Assembly (NCBI GenBank): GCA_015069185.1
Contig: SVJB01000004.1
Coordinates: forward strand, 1-58,852
Length of the DNA: 58,852 nt
Direction of reading: 5' to 3'
Source of the DNA: Oscillospiraceae bacterium
Lineage (GTDB): Bacteria; Bacillota; Clostridia; UBA1212; UBA1255
The position numbers and the translations under genes were made by a program. The notes beneath the pieces were generated by a model, which saw nothing but the letters and a program-made list of their open reading frames with translations, was not told the origin of the DNA and did not search any database. Shown here one piece after another: positions 43,492-51,565 of the stretch (position 1 is its first letter; each line of letters opens with the position of its first letter).

Positions 43492-44292
43492 ATGATTAAA
43501 CCGTGGGAAGAATATATAAAACCGCATCAAGTATATGGAAATGTGTATTTTGTAGGAGCAAAGAGCGGTTCTACTCATATGATCGTGGCAGAAAATGGTA
43601 GTTTGATATTGATTGATTCAGGCTATCCGCAGACTTTATATTTACTGCTTGAGAATATAAGAAGCTTAGGCTTTGATCCTCATAATATCAAGCATATCAT
43701 TCATTCTCACGGTCATTATGATCATTTAGGTGCCACCCGTGCATTGATTGAACTGTATCAGCCTAAAACATATTTGGGTGCCGGAGATCTTGATTATGCA
43801 ACAGGTGCTCGTGATCTTACTTGGGCCACAGAACTTGGGTATAAGTACCTTGAGACATTTACTCCTGACGTTTTACTGTATGACGGTGATGTTATAACAA
43901 TAGAGGGTATTGAATTTACATTTATGAGCTGCCCGGGACACTCCGAAGGTGCCACCAGTTGTTTCTTTTATGCAGACGGTGATCAAGGACTTAAAAGATG
44001 TGCTATGTTTGGCGGTGCAGGACTTAATTCACTCACTATACCATTTTTAGACAAATACGGTTTGCCTCATTCTCTCAGAGATGATTTTATGAAATCTCTT
44101 AACAGAGCAGATCAGGAATATGTGGATATTCATCTTGGTAACCACATTTCATCAAATAAAATGTATGAAAAATTGGCTAGGAGAGAAAAGGAAGGCGGTA
44201 ATCCCTTCATTGATGAGAACTGTTGGCATGATTCTTTGAGGCAAACCAAAGCTGCATTTGAGGCTATGCTCAGACAGGACGCAGGAAAGTGA
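43492..44292 (+). CDS. metallo-beta-lactamase-fold hydrolase
   Basis: 266 residues. The zinc-binding motif H-x-H-x-D-H is present (HSHGHYDHLG, about residues 70-79), with the later metal histidines in CPGHSEGAT and DIHLGNH. There is no signal peptide. Members include lactonases and glyoxalase-II-like thioesterases. In this operon a sugar-lactone hydrolase acting after the Gfo/Idh oxidoreductase is a plausible role (inference). Confidence 0.85.
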   Translation: MIKPWEEYIKPHQVYGNVYFVGAKSGSTHMIVAENGSLILIDSGYPQTLYLLLENIRSLGFDPHNIKHIIHSHGHYDHLGATRALIELYQPKTYLGAGDLDYATGARDLTWATELGYKYLETFTPDVLLYDGDVITIEGIEFTFMSCPGHSEGATSCFFYADGDQGLKRCAMFGGAGLNSLTIPFLDKYGLPHSLRDDFMKSLNRADQEYVDIHLGNHISSNKMYEKLARREKEGGNPFIDENCWHDSLRQTKAAFEAMLRQDAGK

Positions 44293-44299
44293 GACAATT

Positions 44300-45517
44300 A
44301 TGAGTAATAAAGACAAGGTGGCAGTTTTCTTATGTATTGGTCAGTCCAATATAACTGTAATTTCTACCGGTAATCAGGCGCTTGCTGTGAAACCCCAAGA
44401 AGGAACTGCTTTTTGGGATTCGTTAGAGGACAGTACCAGTTTATCTGTTACAGGCGTCAAAGGCTTATTTGGCAGCTTCGCCGACACCTTTTATAAAGAA
44501 ACCGGTGAAAAGTGTTTGTTGATTCAGGCTGCTCTTGGCGGTACATCTATTAACAACTGGCAAACATCATCAGACTGTCTTGGTGCAGCGATCAATAAGT
44601 ACAATGCCGCTTTGGAAGAACTTAAAAAACATGAAGATAAATATGAAATTACCCGTACAGGATATTTATGGCTTCAGGGGGAGACTGATTGCAGGCTTGG
44701 CATTAGTCCGTTGGAATATTCTCGAAAATATCTCTATATGCATGAGACTCTTAACCGGGAATGTAAGAAGCTTCATGAAAATGACGAGAAAGCTTTTTCT
44801 TTTGTTGGCATATTGGCAGTACGCTCATGGTCCGGCAGACCTAATTATATGCGTCCTTTGAATATTGTTTTTGCGGGTCCGAGGGCAGCTCAGTATGCCA
44901 TGGGCAATCTGGAAGCATTAACCATAGATGGAATTCGTCATGACACAGCTGAGATACGCATGATAACAAATATAACAGAAAACTGGTACAGTGATGAAAG
45001 TGTTACCAATTGGTTTTCATCTGATAAAATTTATTATGAACAGGATAGAGGTATTGTAAAGATAGTTGGCCGCAGTGAAGCAGATACTGATGCTCTTATG
45101 CCGCCTGATATTTCCAGTGCGTCAATCGTGCCGTATCCTGATCAGCATTATTTACAAAAGGGCTACAACGAAATGGGCGCTGATGCGGCAAAGAATCTTG
45201 CGAATATCTTAACTGCTGATACAAAACCAGAAGACATTCACATTGTACTGAGAGCGTTTAACGGAATTGACTTCTATAGAGATGGTGAAGAAGCTGTAAT
45301 CACTGAAGATACATCAACATTAATTCCTTGTGTTACAGATTTGGCAAATAACAACTACGCGTTTACGTATGAGTTTATAAGTGATACTTGTCCCGGCGCC
45401 TGTGTTGATCAATTTGGACACATAAGCGGCCTTGATAACGGCTCTACGGGTGTATACCGCGTGTTTTTAAACGGAGGAACAGAGCCTGTATTATCTGTGA
45501 AAATTATAATGTCATAA
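44300..45517 (+). CDS. cytosolic SASA-type carbohydrate esterase
   Basis: 405 residues from the ATG at 44300, 7 bp after the previous stop. Catalytic blocks CIGQSNIT, GGTSINNW, WLQGETD and PDQHYLQKGYNEMG match the exported lipoprotein at 30902 almost residue for residue, and the C-terminal Ig-like segment (VLRAFNGIDFY to the end) is shared too. It lacks the signal peptide, the first Ig-like segment and the NPCBM domain. It would complete deacetylation of oligosaccharides after uptake. Confidence 0.87.
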   Translation: MSNKDKVAVFLCIGQSNITVISTGNQALAVKPQEGTAFWDSLEDSTSLSVTGVKGLFGSFADTFYKETGEKCLLIQAALGGTSINNWQTSSDCLGAAINKYNAALEELKKHEDKYEITRTGYLWLQGETDCRLGISPLEYSRKYLYMHETLNRECKKLHENDEKAFSFVGILAVRSWSGRPNYMRPLNIVFAGPRAAQYAMGNLEALTIDGIRHDTAEIRMITNITENWYSDESVTNWFSSDKIYYEQDRGIVKIVGRSEADTDALMPPDISSASIVPYPDQHYLQKGYNEMGADAAKNLANILTADTKPEDIHIVLRAFNGIDFYRDGEEAVITEDTSTLIPCVTDLANNNYAFTYEFISDTCPGACVDQFGHISGLDNGSTGVYRVFLNGGTEPVLSVKIIMS

Positions 45518-45528
45518 ACTTGTTTTTA

Positions 45529-45557
45529 TTGACCTTTTGCCTGTTTTTTGCTATAGT
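45529..45557 (+). promoter_or_regulatory. promoter for the LacI regulator
   Basis: TTGACC (45529-45534), a 17-bp spacer and TATAGT (45552-45557), 34 bp upstream of the lacI-family ATG. No operator like those at 29.4-29.6 kb is seen here, so the gene may not control itself. Confidence 0.7.
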
Positions 45558-45591
45558 TTAGTGGAAAATAACGAAAGAGAGCCTTGCAATT

Positions 45592-46635
45592 ATGCCATAC
45601 AAAAGAAAAACAATATATGATCTGGCTTCGGAACTGAATGTGTCAATTGCAGCAATAAGTAGAGCTTTTGATCCTAATTCTAAGCTTAGTAAAGAAAAAC
45701 GTGAGTTGATTCTTGCTACTGCAAAGAAGTATGGATATCAGCCAAATAAAATGGCATCCAGACTCTCAATGAATGATATTAAAATAGGTGTATTAAACTT
45801 CAGTTATCTTAAAATATTTTATTCTGAAATTATAGATGGTGTTAATGATGCATATAATGATTTAAAAGACTATAAAATTGATTATGTTTTACATAATTTG
45901 CAAAGAGGCGAGAATACAAAAGAGGAAGCACTACATGTTTTAGATACTTTTCTCGTACAAAAATATGATGGTGTGATAATCATCGGTATATACGAAGATT
46001 GGGTTATAGACAAGGTTAATGAATTAATAGATAATGGCATCAAAGTAGTTACAGTACAGCATGACCTGATCAAAAGTCATCGTACATTTTCATATCTTAG
46101 TAATTATGATGTTATTGGTGAGATGGCAGCACAGTTATGTAGTATGCTTCTTCACGGTGTCGCAAATCGTAAGACGGTAATGTTTACAGGTAATAAAGTA
46201 TCTCCGATACATCAACAGCTCATAGAAGCATTTTGCAAAGGAGCGAAGAAGTATAATTTTGAGATTGTAGAGATATATGATACAAGAGATGATCCGGCAG
46301 TTGCTACAGAAGCAGTGGCCAAGGCATTTAGGGATCATCCTGATATTGCTGCTATATATGCCAGCTCTGCTAACTCTCTTCCTTTGTGTAAATATTTGGA
46401 AACAATAGATAATGGCAAACAAATTGCCTTCGTTGCATCTGACGTTTTCCCTGAACTTCATCCGTATATAGAAAGCGGTTATATTGATGCAACTATTTAT
46501 CAGGAACCCTATAAAATGGGGTACGGCGCATTTGATAAGTTGTTTCACATGTTAGCAGGTGGTGAGATGCTTGCCGGTAGCTTTATGTCTACTCCTCGTG
46601 TCGTAATGGCAGCTAACTTAAAAGATTACAAATAA
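45592..46635 (+). CDS. LacI-family transcriptional regulator
   Basis: 347 residues. An N-terminal LacI helix-turn-helix (TIYDLASELNVSIAAISRAF, residues 6-25) and hinge (YQPNKMASRL) are followed by a periplasmic-binding-like effector domain (KIGVLNFSYL, VIIIGIYEDW, PRVVMAANL). It closes the glycan locus and has its own promoter. The TGTAAGCG-type operators at the two divergent promoters 16 kb upstream are the probable targets, though CcpA cannot be excluded. Confidence 0.9.
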   Translation: MPYKRKTIYDLASELNVSIAAISRAFDPNSKLSKEKRELILATAKKYGYQPNKMASRLSMNDIKIGVLNFSYLKIFYSEIIDGVNDAYNDLKDYKIDYVLHNLQRGENTKEEALHVLDTFLVQKYDGVIIIGIYEDWVIDKVNELIDNGIKVVTVQHDLIKSHRTFSYLSNYDVIGEMAAQLCSMLLHGVANRKTVMFTGNKVSPIHQQLIEAFCKGAKKYNFEIVEIYDTRDDPAVATEAVAKAFRDHPDIAAIYASSANSLPLCKYLETIDNGKQIAFVASDVFPELHPYIESGYIDATIYQEPYKMGYGAFDKLFHMLAGGEMLAGSFMSTPRVVMAANLKDYK

Positions 46636-46709
46636 GATTTTTTTCTGTCCAAATAGCAGAATACAGCTTAAGAAACGCGGATTGAGACTTATGGTAGTGA
46701 GGTGGCAGT

Positions 46710-48092
46710 ATGACACAGCAGCAGATTCAAAACATTTTAGAAAAGCAAAGAACATATTACAAAAGCGGAACAACAATTCCTGTTCGATTCAGACTACAGC
46801 AGCTTAAGAAACTGTATTCTACAGTACGAAAGTATGAGCCGGAAATAAATGAAGCTCTTAAATCTGATCTTGGTAAGAGTGGCTACGAAAGCTTCATGTG
46901 CGAGTCGGGGCTGGCGCTTACGGAAATAAGTTACCTTATTAAACATGTGAAAAAATTATCAAAAGCTAAGAGAGTATCCACTCCTATAGCCCAATTTCAT
47001 TCCCATAGCTTTGTACAACCTGTGCCCTATGGGAATGTGCTGATAATGAGTCCATGGAATTATCCTTTCTTACTGACAATAGAACCGCTGGCCGATGCAA
47101 TTGCAGCAGGTAATACTGCAATCGTTAAGCCCAGCGCTTACTCACCAAACACAAGTGCAATACTGGAAAAAATCATATCAGAATGTTTTGACGAGGAGTA
47201 TGTTGCCATTGTAACAGGTGGCAGAAAAGAAAATGACGCTCTCTTAGATCAGAAATTTGACTTTGTTTTTTTCACAGGTAGCAAAGCTGTCGGCATAGAA
47301 GTGCTATCTCGTATGGCAAAGAACCTGACTCCTGTCGTTTTAGAATTGGGTGGTAAGAGTCCCTGTATTGTAGATAGAAAATGCAATGTAGAACTTGCAG
47401 CGAAGAGAATTGTATTTGGCAAATATCTCAATTGTGGTCAAACATGCGTTGCACCTGATTATATATTGTGCCATGAAAGTATAAAAAATCAATTTATAAC
47501 TGAGGTAATAAAACAAATAAAGCTTCAATATGGTGAAAATCCGCTGGGAAATCCTGATTACGGTAAGATAGTCAATGAAAAACATTTCGCAAGAATAACA
47601 GGATTAATCGATAGTAATAAAGTTGTGTTTGGAGGACAGACCGATAAGGCTAAGCATAAAATTGCACCAACCGTTATGGACAATGTAACATACGAAGATA
47701 AAATAATGCAGGAAGAGATTTTCGGGCCTGTTATGCCTATTATTACATTTGAAGATTTTGATTCTGTGATTGATAGACTCAAATCACAGCCCAAACCTCT
47801 TGCTCTTTATATTTTTTCTAAGGATAAAGCAAATATTAATAGGGTGACAAAGGAATTATCTTATGGAGGCGGTTGTATCAATGATGTGATTATCCATCTG
47901 GCAACAACGTCTATGGGCTTTGGCGGCGTTGGCGATAGCGGCATGGGATGTTACCACGGAAAGTATGGATTCGATGCCTTTTCACATAAAAAATCTATTG
48001 TTGATAAGAAAACATGGATTGATTTACCTATGAGATACCAACCGTATAAGAGTAAGATATATGAAAAACTCTTGCATATTTTTTTGAAATAA
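46710..48092 (+). CDS. aldehyde dehydrogenase (fatty/coniferyl aldehyde type)
   Basis: 460 residues. The catalytic glutamate block ELGGKSPCIV and catalytic cysteine block NCGQTCVAPDY are intact, as are the MSPWNYPF and FTGSKAVG nucleotide-binding segments. The length and the hydrophobic C-terminal tail (YEKLLHIFLK) match class-3-like enzymes of about 460 residues that oxidise long-chain or aromatic aldehydes with NAD(P). GAGGTGGC precedes the ATG. Function in this context is unknown. Confidence 0.92.
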   Translation: MTQQQIQNILEKQRTYYKSGTTIPVRFRLQQLKKLYSTVRKYEPEINEALKSDLGKSGYESFMCESGLALTEISYLIKHVKKLSKAKRVSTPIAQFHSHSFVQPVPYGNVLIMSPWNYPFLLTIEPLADAIAAGNTAIVKPSAYSPNTSAILEKIISECFDEEYVAIVTGGRKENDALLDQKFDFVFFTGSKAVGIEVLSRMAKNLTPVVLELGGKSPCIVDRKCNVELAAKRIVFGKYLNCGQTCVAPDYILCHESIKNQFITEVIKQIKLQYGENPLGNPDYGKIVNEKHFARITGLIDSNKVVFGGQTDKAKHKIAPTVMDNVTYEDKIMQEEIFGPVMPIITFEDFDSVIDRLKSQPKPLALYIFSKDKANINRVTKELSYGGGCINDVIIHLATTSMGFGGVGDSGMGCYHGKYGFDAFSHKKSIVDKKTWIDLPMRYQPYKSKIYEKLLHIFLK

Positions 48093-48140
48093 TATATATA
48101 TATTACTTGGCAAATTGGACTGGTGGACTGGTATGGGAAA

Positions 48141-48725
48141 ATGGATCTGAACTTAATGTTTTTTGTAAATAGTGTAGGTTTTGGTGTAGGACTTGCTATG
48201 GATGCTTTTTCAGTGTCACTGGCAAACGGACTGCATGAGCCTTGCATGAAAAAGGGGAGAATGACTGCTATTGCAGGTGTGTTTACATTCTTTCAGTTTG
48301 CAATGCCGTTGATTGGATGGATATGCGTTAATTCTATTGCCAGACTTTTCACCAGCTTTGAGAGATTTATTCCATGGATAGCACTGGGTTTATTACTCTT
48401 CATAGGTGGCAAGATGCTGATTGATGGCATCAGGAATAAAGACGGAGATTGTGATGCACCTGTAATTGGCTTCCTGGCATTGATGATACAGGGTGTTGCC
48501 ACCTCTATAGATGCGCTATCAATTGGATTTCAGATAACATCATACAAGCTTATGGAAACAATATTTTGTTGTGCGATAATCGGTGCGGTCACATTCTTTA
48601 TCTGTATGTTAGGCCTATTCCTTGGTAAGAAATTCGGTACAAAATTGTCAGGTAAAGCCTCTATATTGGGTGGCGTTATACTGATATTGATCGGCTTAGA
48701 AATCTTTATAACCGGTATTATTTGA
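48141..48725 (+). CDS. mntP: putative manganese efflux pump MntP
   Basis: 194 residues from the ATG at 48141 (an in-frame GTG at 48123 would add six residues). Six hydrophobic helices are visible in two homologous halves. The family motifs GLAMDAFSVSLANG (first helix) and GVATSIDALSIGF (fourth helix) hold the conserved aspartates that bind the ion. It exports excess Mn2+ through the membrane. There is no room for a yybP-ykoY riboswitch in the 48-bp gap upstream. Confidence 0.92.
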   Translation: MDLNLMFFVNSVGFGVGLAMDAFSVSLANGLHEPCMKKGRMTAIAGVFTFFQFAMPLIGWICVNSIARLFTSFERFIPWIALGLLLFIGGKMLIDGIRNKDGDCDAPVIGFLALMIQGVATSIDALSIGFQITSYKLMETIFCCAIIGAVTFFICMLGLFLGKKFGTKLSGKASILGGVILILIGLEIFITGII

Positions 48726-48750
48726 CAAGTCGATATAATTAGAATAAAAT
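48722..48750 (+). promoter_or_regulatory. promoter for the J-domain-like gene
   Basis: TTGACA (48722-48727), a 17-bp spacer and TAAAAT (48745-48750). The -35 overlaps the mntP stop codon. Confidence 0.55.
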
Positions 48751-48787
48751 TTCAAAGATAATATATTACGAAACAGAGATTGATTAT

Positions 48788-49687
48788 ATGAGCAAAAGCG
48801 ATTATGAAATATTAGGATTACCTGAAAATAGTGATAAAGAGCAAGTAAAACAAAAGTATGACATGCTTATCAAAAGCTATAAATACAAAACAGATGAGTA
48901 TGGTACTACTAACGAAGATTTATCCTACTACAATGAAATAAGTGAAGCTTATGATAGAATTATGGGTGTTACTCGTGATTATTCTGACCCTAATCCCACA
49001 TCGATCATACCTTATAAAATCAGAAAGGTATGGTATAAGATCGATGCAAAGATTGATAGCTATAAGATGCTTATTTTAGGTAGTGTGCTTGTGACTATTA
49101 TGGTTGCTATTATTGTATACCAAGTTGTGGTAACAAATGATTACGACCTTAAAGTCAAATTTGTTGGAGCTTTTGATACGTTAAATACTGTTCAGGTATG
49201 CGATAATATTGAAGATTCACTAGGTACAGACAAAGAACTGGAAGCATCATTTTTTACCGTTATTGAGGATGTGACAGTTATGGATACACAGGCAAAGAAC
49301 AGCGCTGTGCAGTTTCGCAGTCAGGTGATGTCAGGTGCTATTGATGTTATTTTTATAGATGTTGAGAATATGGATGTATACATAGATGACTTTATGTTCC
49401 TGAATCTGAACGATTATATAGATGAACTCAAAGCCGATCCGAATACCGCTCCACTAGTGGAGAATCTTGAGTATTACACTTATGAGAATAAAGGCGATGA
49501 TGATAGACTTGCCGGTGGAGTATATGGTATATATATTACTGATAAGACATTATTCAAGAGTGAAGAGTCAGGACTTATATGGGGCTATGAAGAGGAACGA
49601 CAGACTATGATTGCGGCGATCTGTCGTACCAGTGAGAATATAGAAGAGTCTAAGGAACTTATCACTGAAATTTTAAGTAAAGAATAA
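48788..49687 (+). CDS. J-domain-like membrane protein lacking HPD
   Basis: 299 residues. Residues 4-60 follow the DnaJ pattern (DYEILGLPENSDKEQVKQKY, and later YYNEISEAYDRIMG), but the HPD tripeptide needed to stimulate DnaK ATPase is replaced (KYKTDEYG). Residues about 94-115 form a transmembrane helix (MLILGSVLVTIMVAIIVYQV). The remaining 180 residues, presumably outside, are acidic and resemble extracellular binding domains loosely. It is unlikely to be a classical cochaperone. Monocistronic, with its own promoter and terminator. Confidence 0.75.
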   Translation: MSKSDYEILGLPENSDKEQVKQKYDMLIKSYKYKTDEYGTTNEDLSYYNEISEAYDRIMGVTRDYSDPNPTSIIPYKIRKVWYKIDAKIDSYKMLILGSVLVTIMVAIIVYQVVVTNDYDLKVKFVGAFDTLNTVQVCDNIEDSLGTDKELEASFFTVIEDVTVMDTQAKNSAVQFRSQVMSGAIDVIFIDVENMDVYIDDFMFLNLNDYIDELKADPNTAPLVENLEYYTYENKGDDDRLAGGVYGIYITDKTLFKSEESGLIWGYEEERQTMIAAICRTSENIEESKELITEILSKE

Positions 49688-49713
49688 TTAACCTGTGAAA
49701 ATGCTTTTTTGTT

Positions 49714-49746
49714 AGTGTTCAGTATACTGGACACTTTTTTCTTTTT
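49714..49746 (+). terminator. rho-independent terminator
   Basis: A stem AGTGTTCAG / CTGGACACT (one G-T pair) with a 4-base loop, followed by six T and a second T-run. Confidence 0.85.
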
Positions 49747-49769
49747 GGTGTCTGCAAGACTGATTATGC

Positions 49770-49798
49770 TTGAATATTCAGCCTTGCAGTGATATAAT
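49770..49798 (+). promoter_or_regulatory. promoter for the MutS-like/glycogen operon
   Basis: TTGAAT (49770-49775), a 17-bp spacer and consensus TATAAT (49793-49798), 33 bp before the first start. No other promoter was noticed before glgB, glgC, glgD, glgA or glgP. Confidence 0.7.
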
Positions 49799-49831
49799 TA
49801 TTAAAGAAATAGAATTTGGAGGACGAATAAT

Positions 49832-51565
49832 TTGGAACAGAAGTACGAATTCAGTCTCGTATGGCCTGACTATAATGTGGGAAAAGAATACGAGAGAAAA
49901 GCAAAAACCGGCGAAGGAAGAGCTTTTAATGTTGATGTAATGGCTAGAGATATCAATGTAGATATGATTATGTCAGGTATGGATATCAGAAATGAATCAC
50001 GCGGATATATACGGGACAGACTTGTTGATATGGTGATTGATTATGAAGTAATCAAATACAGACAAGAGATCCTACGTGATTTTATGAAATATCCGGAAAT
50101 AGAAGAACGCTTTGATACAACATTACTTCCGGCAATCAATAATTTACGTAAAATGGAAAAGGCAAATATTGCTCATGATGATAATTTGAGACAAATTGCT
50201 TGGCGTATTGATATGTTGAGGATTTACGTACAATGTATTGAGGTTTTGTATGATCTGTTTGTGTATGGTGACAAGCAGTTTGAATCAAGAGGAATGCTTC
50301 AGTTTCAGGAAATGATCCGCGAACTATATGCCAGTGATAGCTTTACTGAACTCAGAAAAGTATTGCCGGATTTTTATGATAAGCTTTTGTCCATGAAGAG
50401 TGTTACTATAGGAATCAACCTGAGTAGTGAACTCAAAGCAGAAGAAGCTATTATCTTGTCAGTTAACGAAAAGTCCTTCAAACGTAAAGGTGTTATGACA
50501 TCTATCCTTGGTCTGCGCTCTAACGAAGAGACATACTCAGGTCTCAGTCCTTTCTTCTCGATACTTAAAGAGAGTAAGGCAAATTCACTTGATGTTGCTA
50601 TTATGCGTGAACTTGACAGTGTGCTTGGTGATTCGTTTAAGAATATCGCATTTACGCTAAACCGCTATGAATGGATAGAGACAAGATTCTTATTTGAGCT
50701 CCTTCCTGAAGTGTACTTTTATATTGGAGGCAGCCGTTTTGCTCGTGCTTTGACAAAGGCCGGTATGCCTGTATGTTTCCCACTACCGAGACCGGCAGAC
50801 GATCGTGTGTTTATTGTCAAGGATCTATACGATGCTGGCTTTGCCTTACGTATTCTCTGTGATACAGATATTGAGAATCTTGATTCTATCGTTGTTATGA
50901 ATGATGCAGAGATGTCTGATAAAATGGGTCGTATCTTTATCTTAACCGGTGCTAACCAAGGTGGTAAGACAACCTACACAAGAGCTGTTGGTATTGCTCA
51001 AATGCTATTCCAGACAGGATATCCTATTCCGGGATCCAGCGGTGAGATGAGTCCGGTTGATAATATTCTTACTCATTTCCCGGAGCTTGAGACCAACTCT
51101 CTATCAGAGAGCCGACTTGGTGAAGAATGTGTCAGATTTGAGGAAATACTACCTAGACTCACAAAATACAGTATGATTCTTATGAATGAGTCTTTGTCAA
51201 GTACAAGCCACCAGGAATGCTTGTTTATTGCAGAAGAAATTATGAAATATATGCGTACAGTAGGTGTTAGATGTGTATTTGCTACGCATATACATGAATT
51301 AGCTGAGGATATTCCTGAGCTTAATAAAGAGCCTGCACTTAGTGATTTGGTCAGCATGGTTGCCGGTGTTAACGAGGACGAGGATATAGAAGTGCTTACT
51401 GCAGAGGGTAAGATGAAGTATCAAGGTTCCAAGAGAACATATCTCATCAGGCCGATGCCTCCGCAGGGTAAGAGCTTTGCCCTTGATATAGCGCGTACTT
51501 ATGGTATTACCTATGATCAGTTGATGCAAGCACATAAGTCAAGAAAGAAGGATGTTAACGAATAA
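49832..51565 (+). CDS. MutS-family ATPase without mismatch-recognition domain
   Basis: 577 residues, TTG start with GGAGGA 8 bp upstream. The C-terminal third is a MutS domain V ATPase: Walker A TGANQGGKTTYTR, Walker B YSMILMNESLSST and the histidine switch FATHIHELAED. The N-terminal part is helical and resembles the MutS lever/core region. The mismatch-binding N-terminal domain with its Phe-x-Glu wedge is absent, and no Smr nuclease is present as in MutS2. It is joined to glgB by a TAATG overlap, so it is translated with the glycogen enzymes. Role unknown. Confidence 0.85.
   Translation: MEQKYEFSLVWPDYNVGKEYERKAKTGEGRAFNVDVMARDINVDMIMSGMDIRNESRGYIRDRLVDMVIDYEVIKYRQEILRDFMKYPEIEERFDTTLLPAINNLRKMEKANIAHDDNLRQIAWRIDMLRIYVQCIEVLYDLFVYGDKQFESRGMLQFQEMIRELYASDSFTELRKVLPDFYDKLLSMKSVTIGINLSSELKAEEAIILSVNEKSFKRKGVMTSILGLRSNEETYSGLSPFFSILKESKANSLDVAIMRELDSVLGDSFKNIAFTLNRYEWIETRFLFELLPEVYFYIGGSRFARALTKAGMPVCFPLPRPADDRVFIVKDLYDAGFALRILCDTDIENLDSIVVMNDAEMSDKMGRIFILTGANQGGKTTYTRAVGIAQMLFQTGYPIPGSSGEMSPVDNILTHFPELETNSLSESRLGEECVRFEEILPRLTKYSMILMNESLSSTSHQECLFIAEEIMKYMRTVGVRCVFATHIHELAEDIPELNKEPALSDLVSMVAGVNEDEDIEVLTAEGKMKYQGSKRTYLIRPMPPQGKSFALDIARTYGITYDQLMQAHKSRKKDVNE

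Noticed and set aside
48093-48140. A manganese (yybP-ykoY) riboswitch before mntP
   Set aside because: Only 48 bases separate the genes, too short for the aptamer, and no matching helices were seen.
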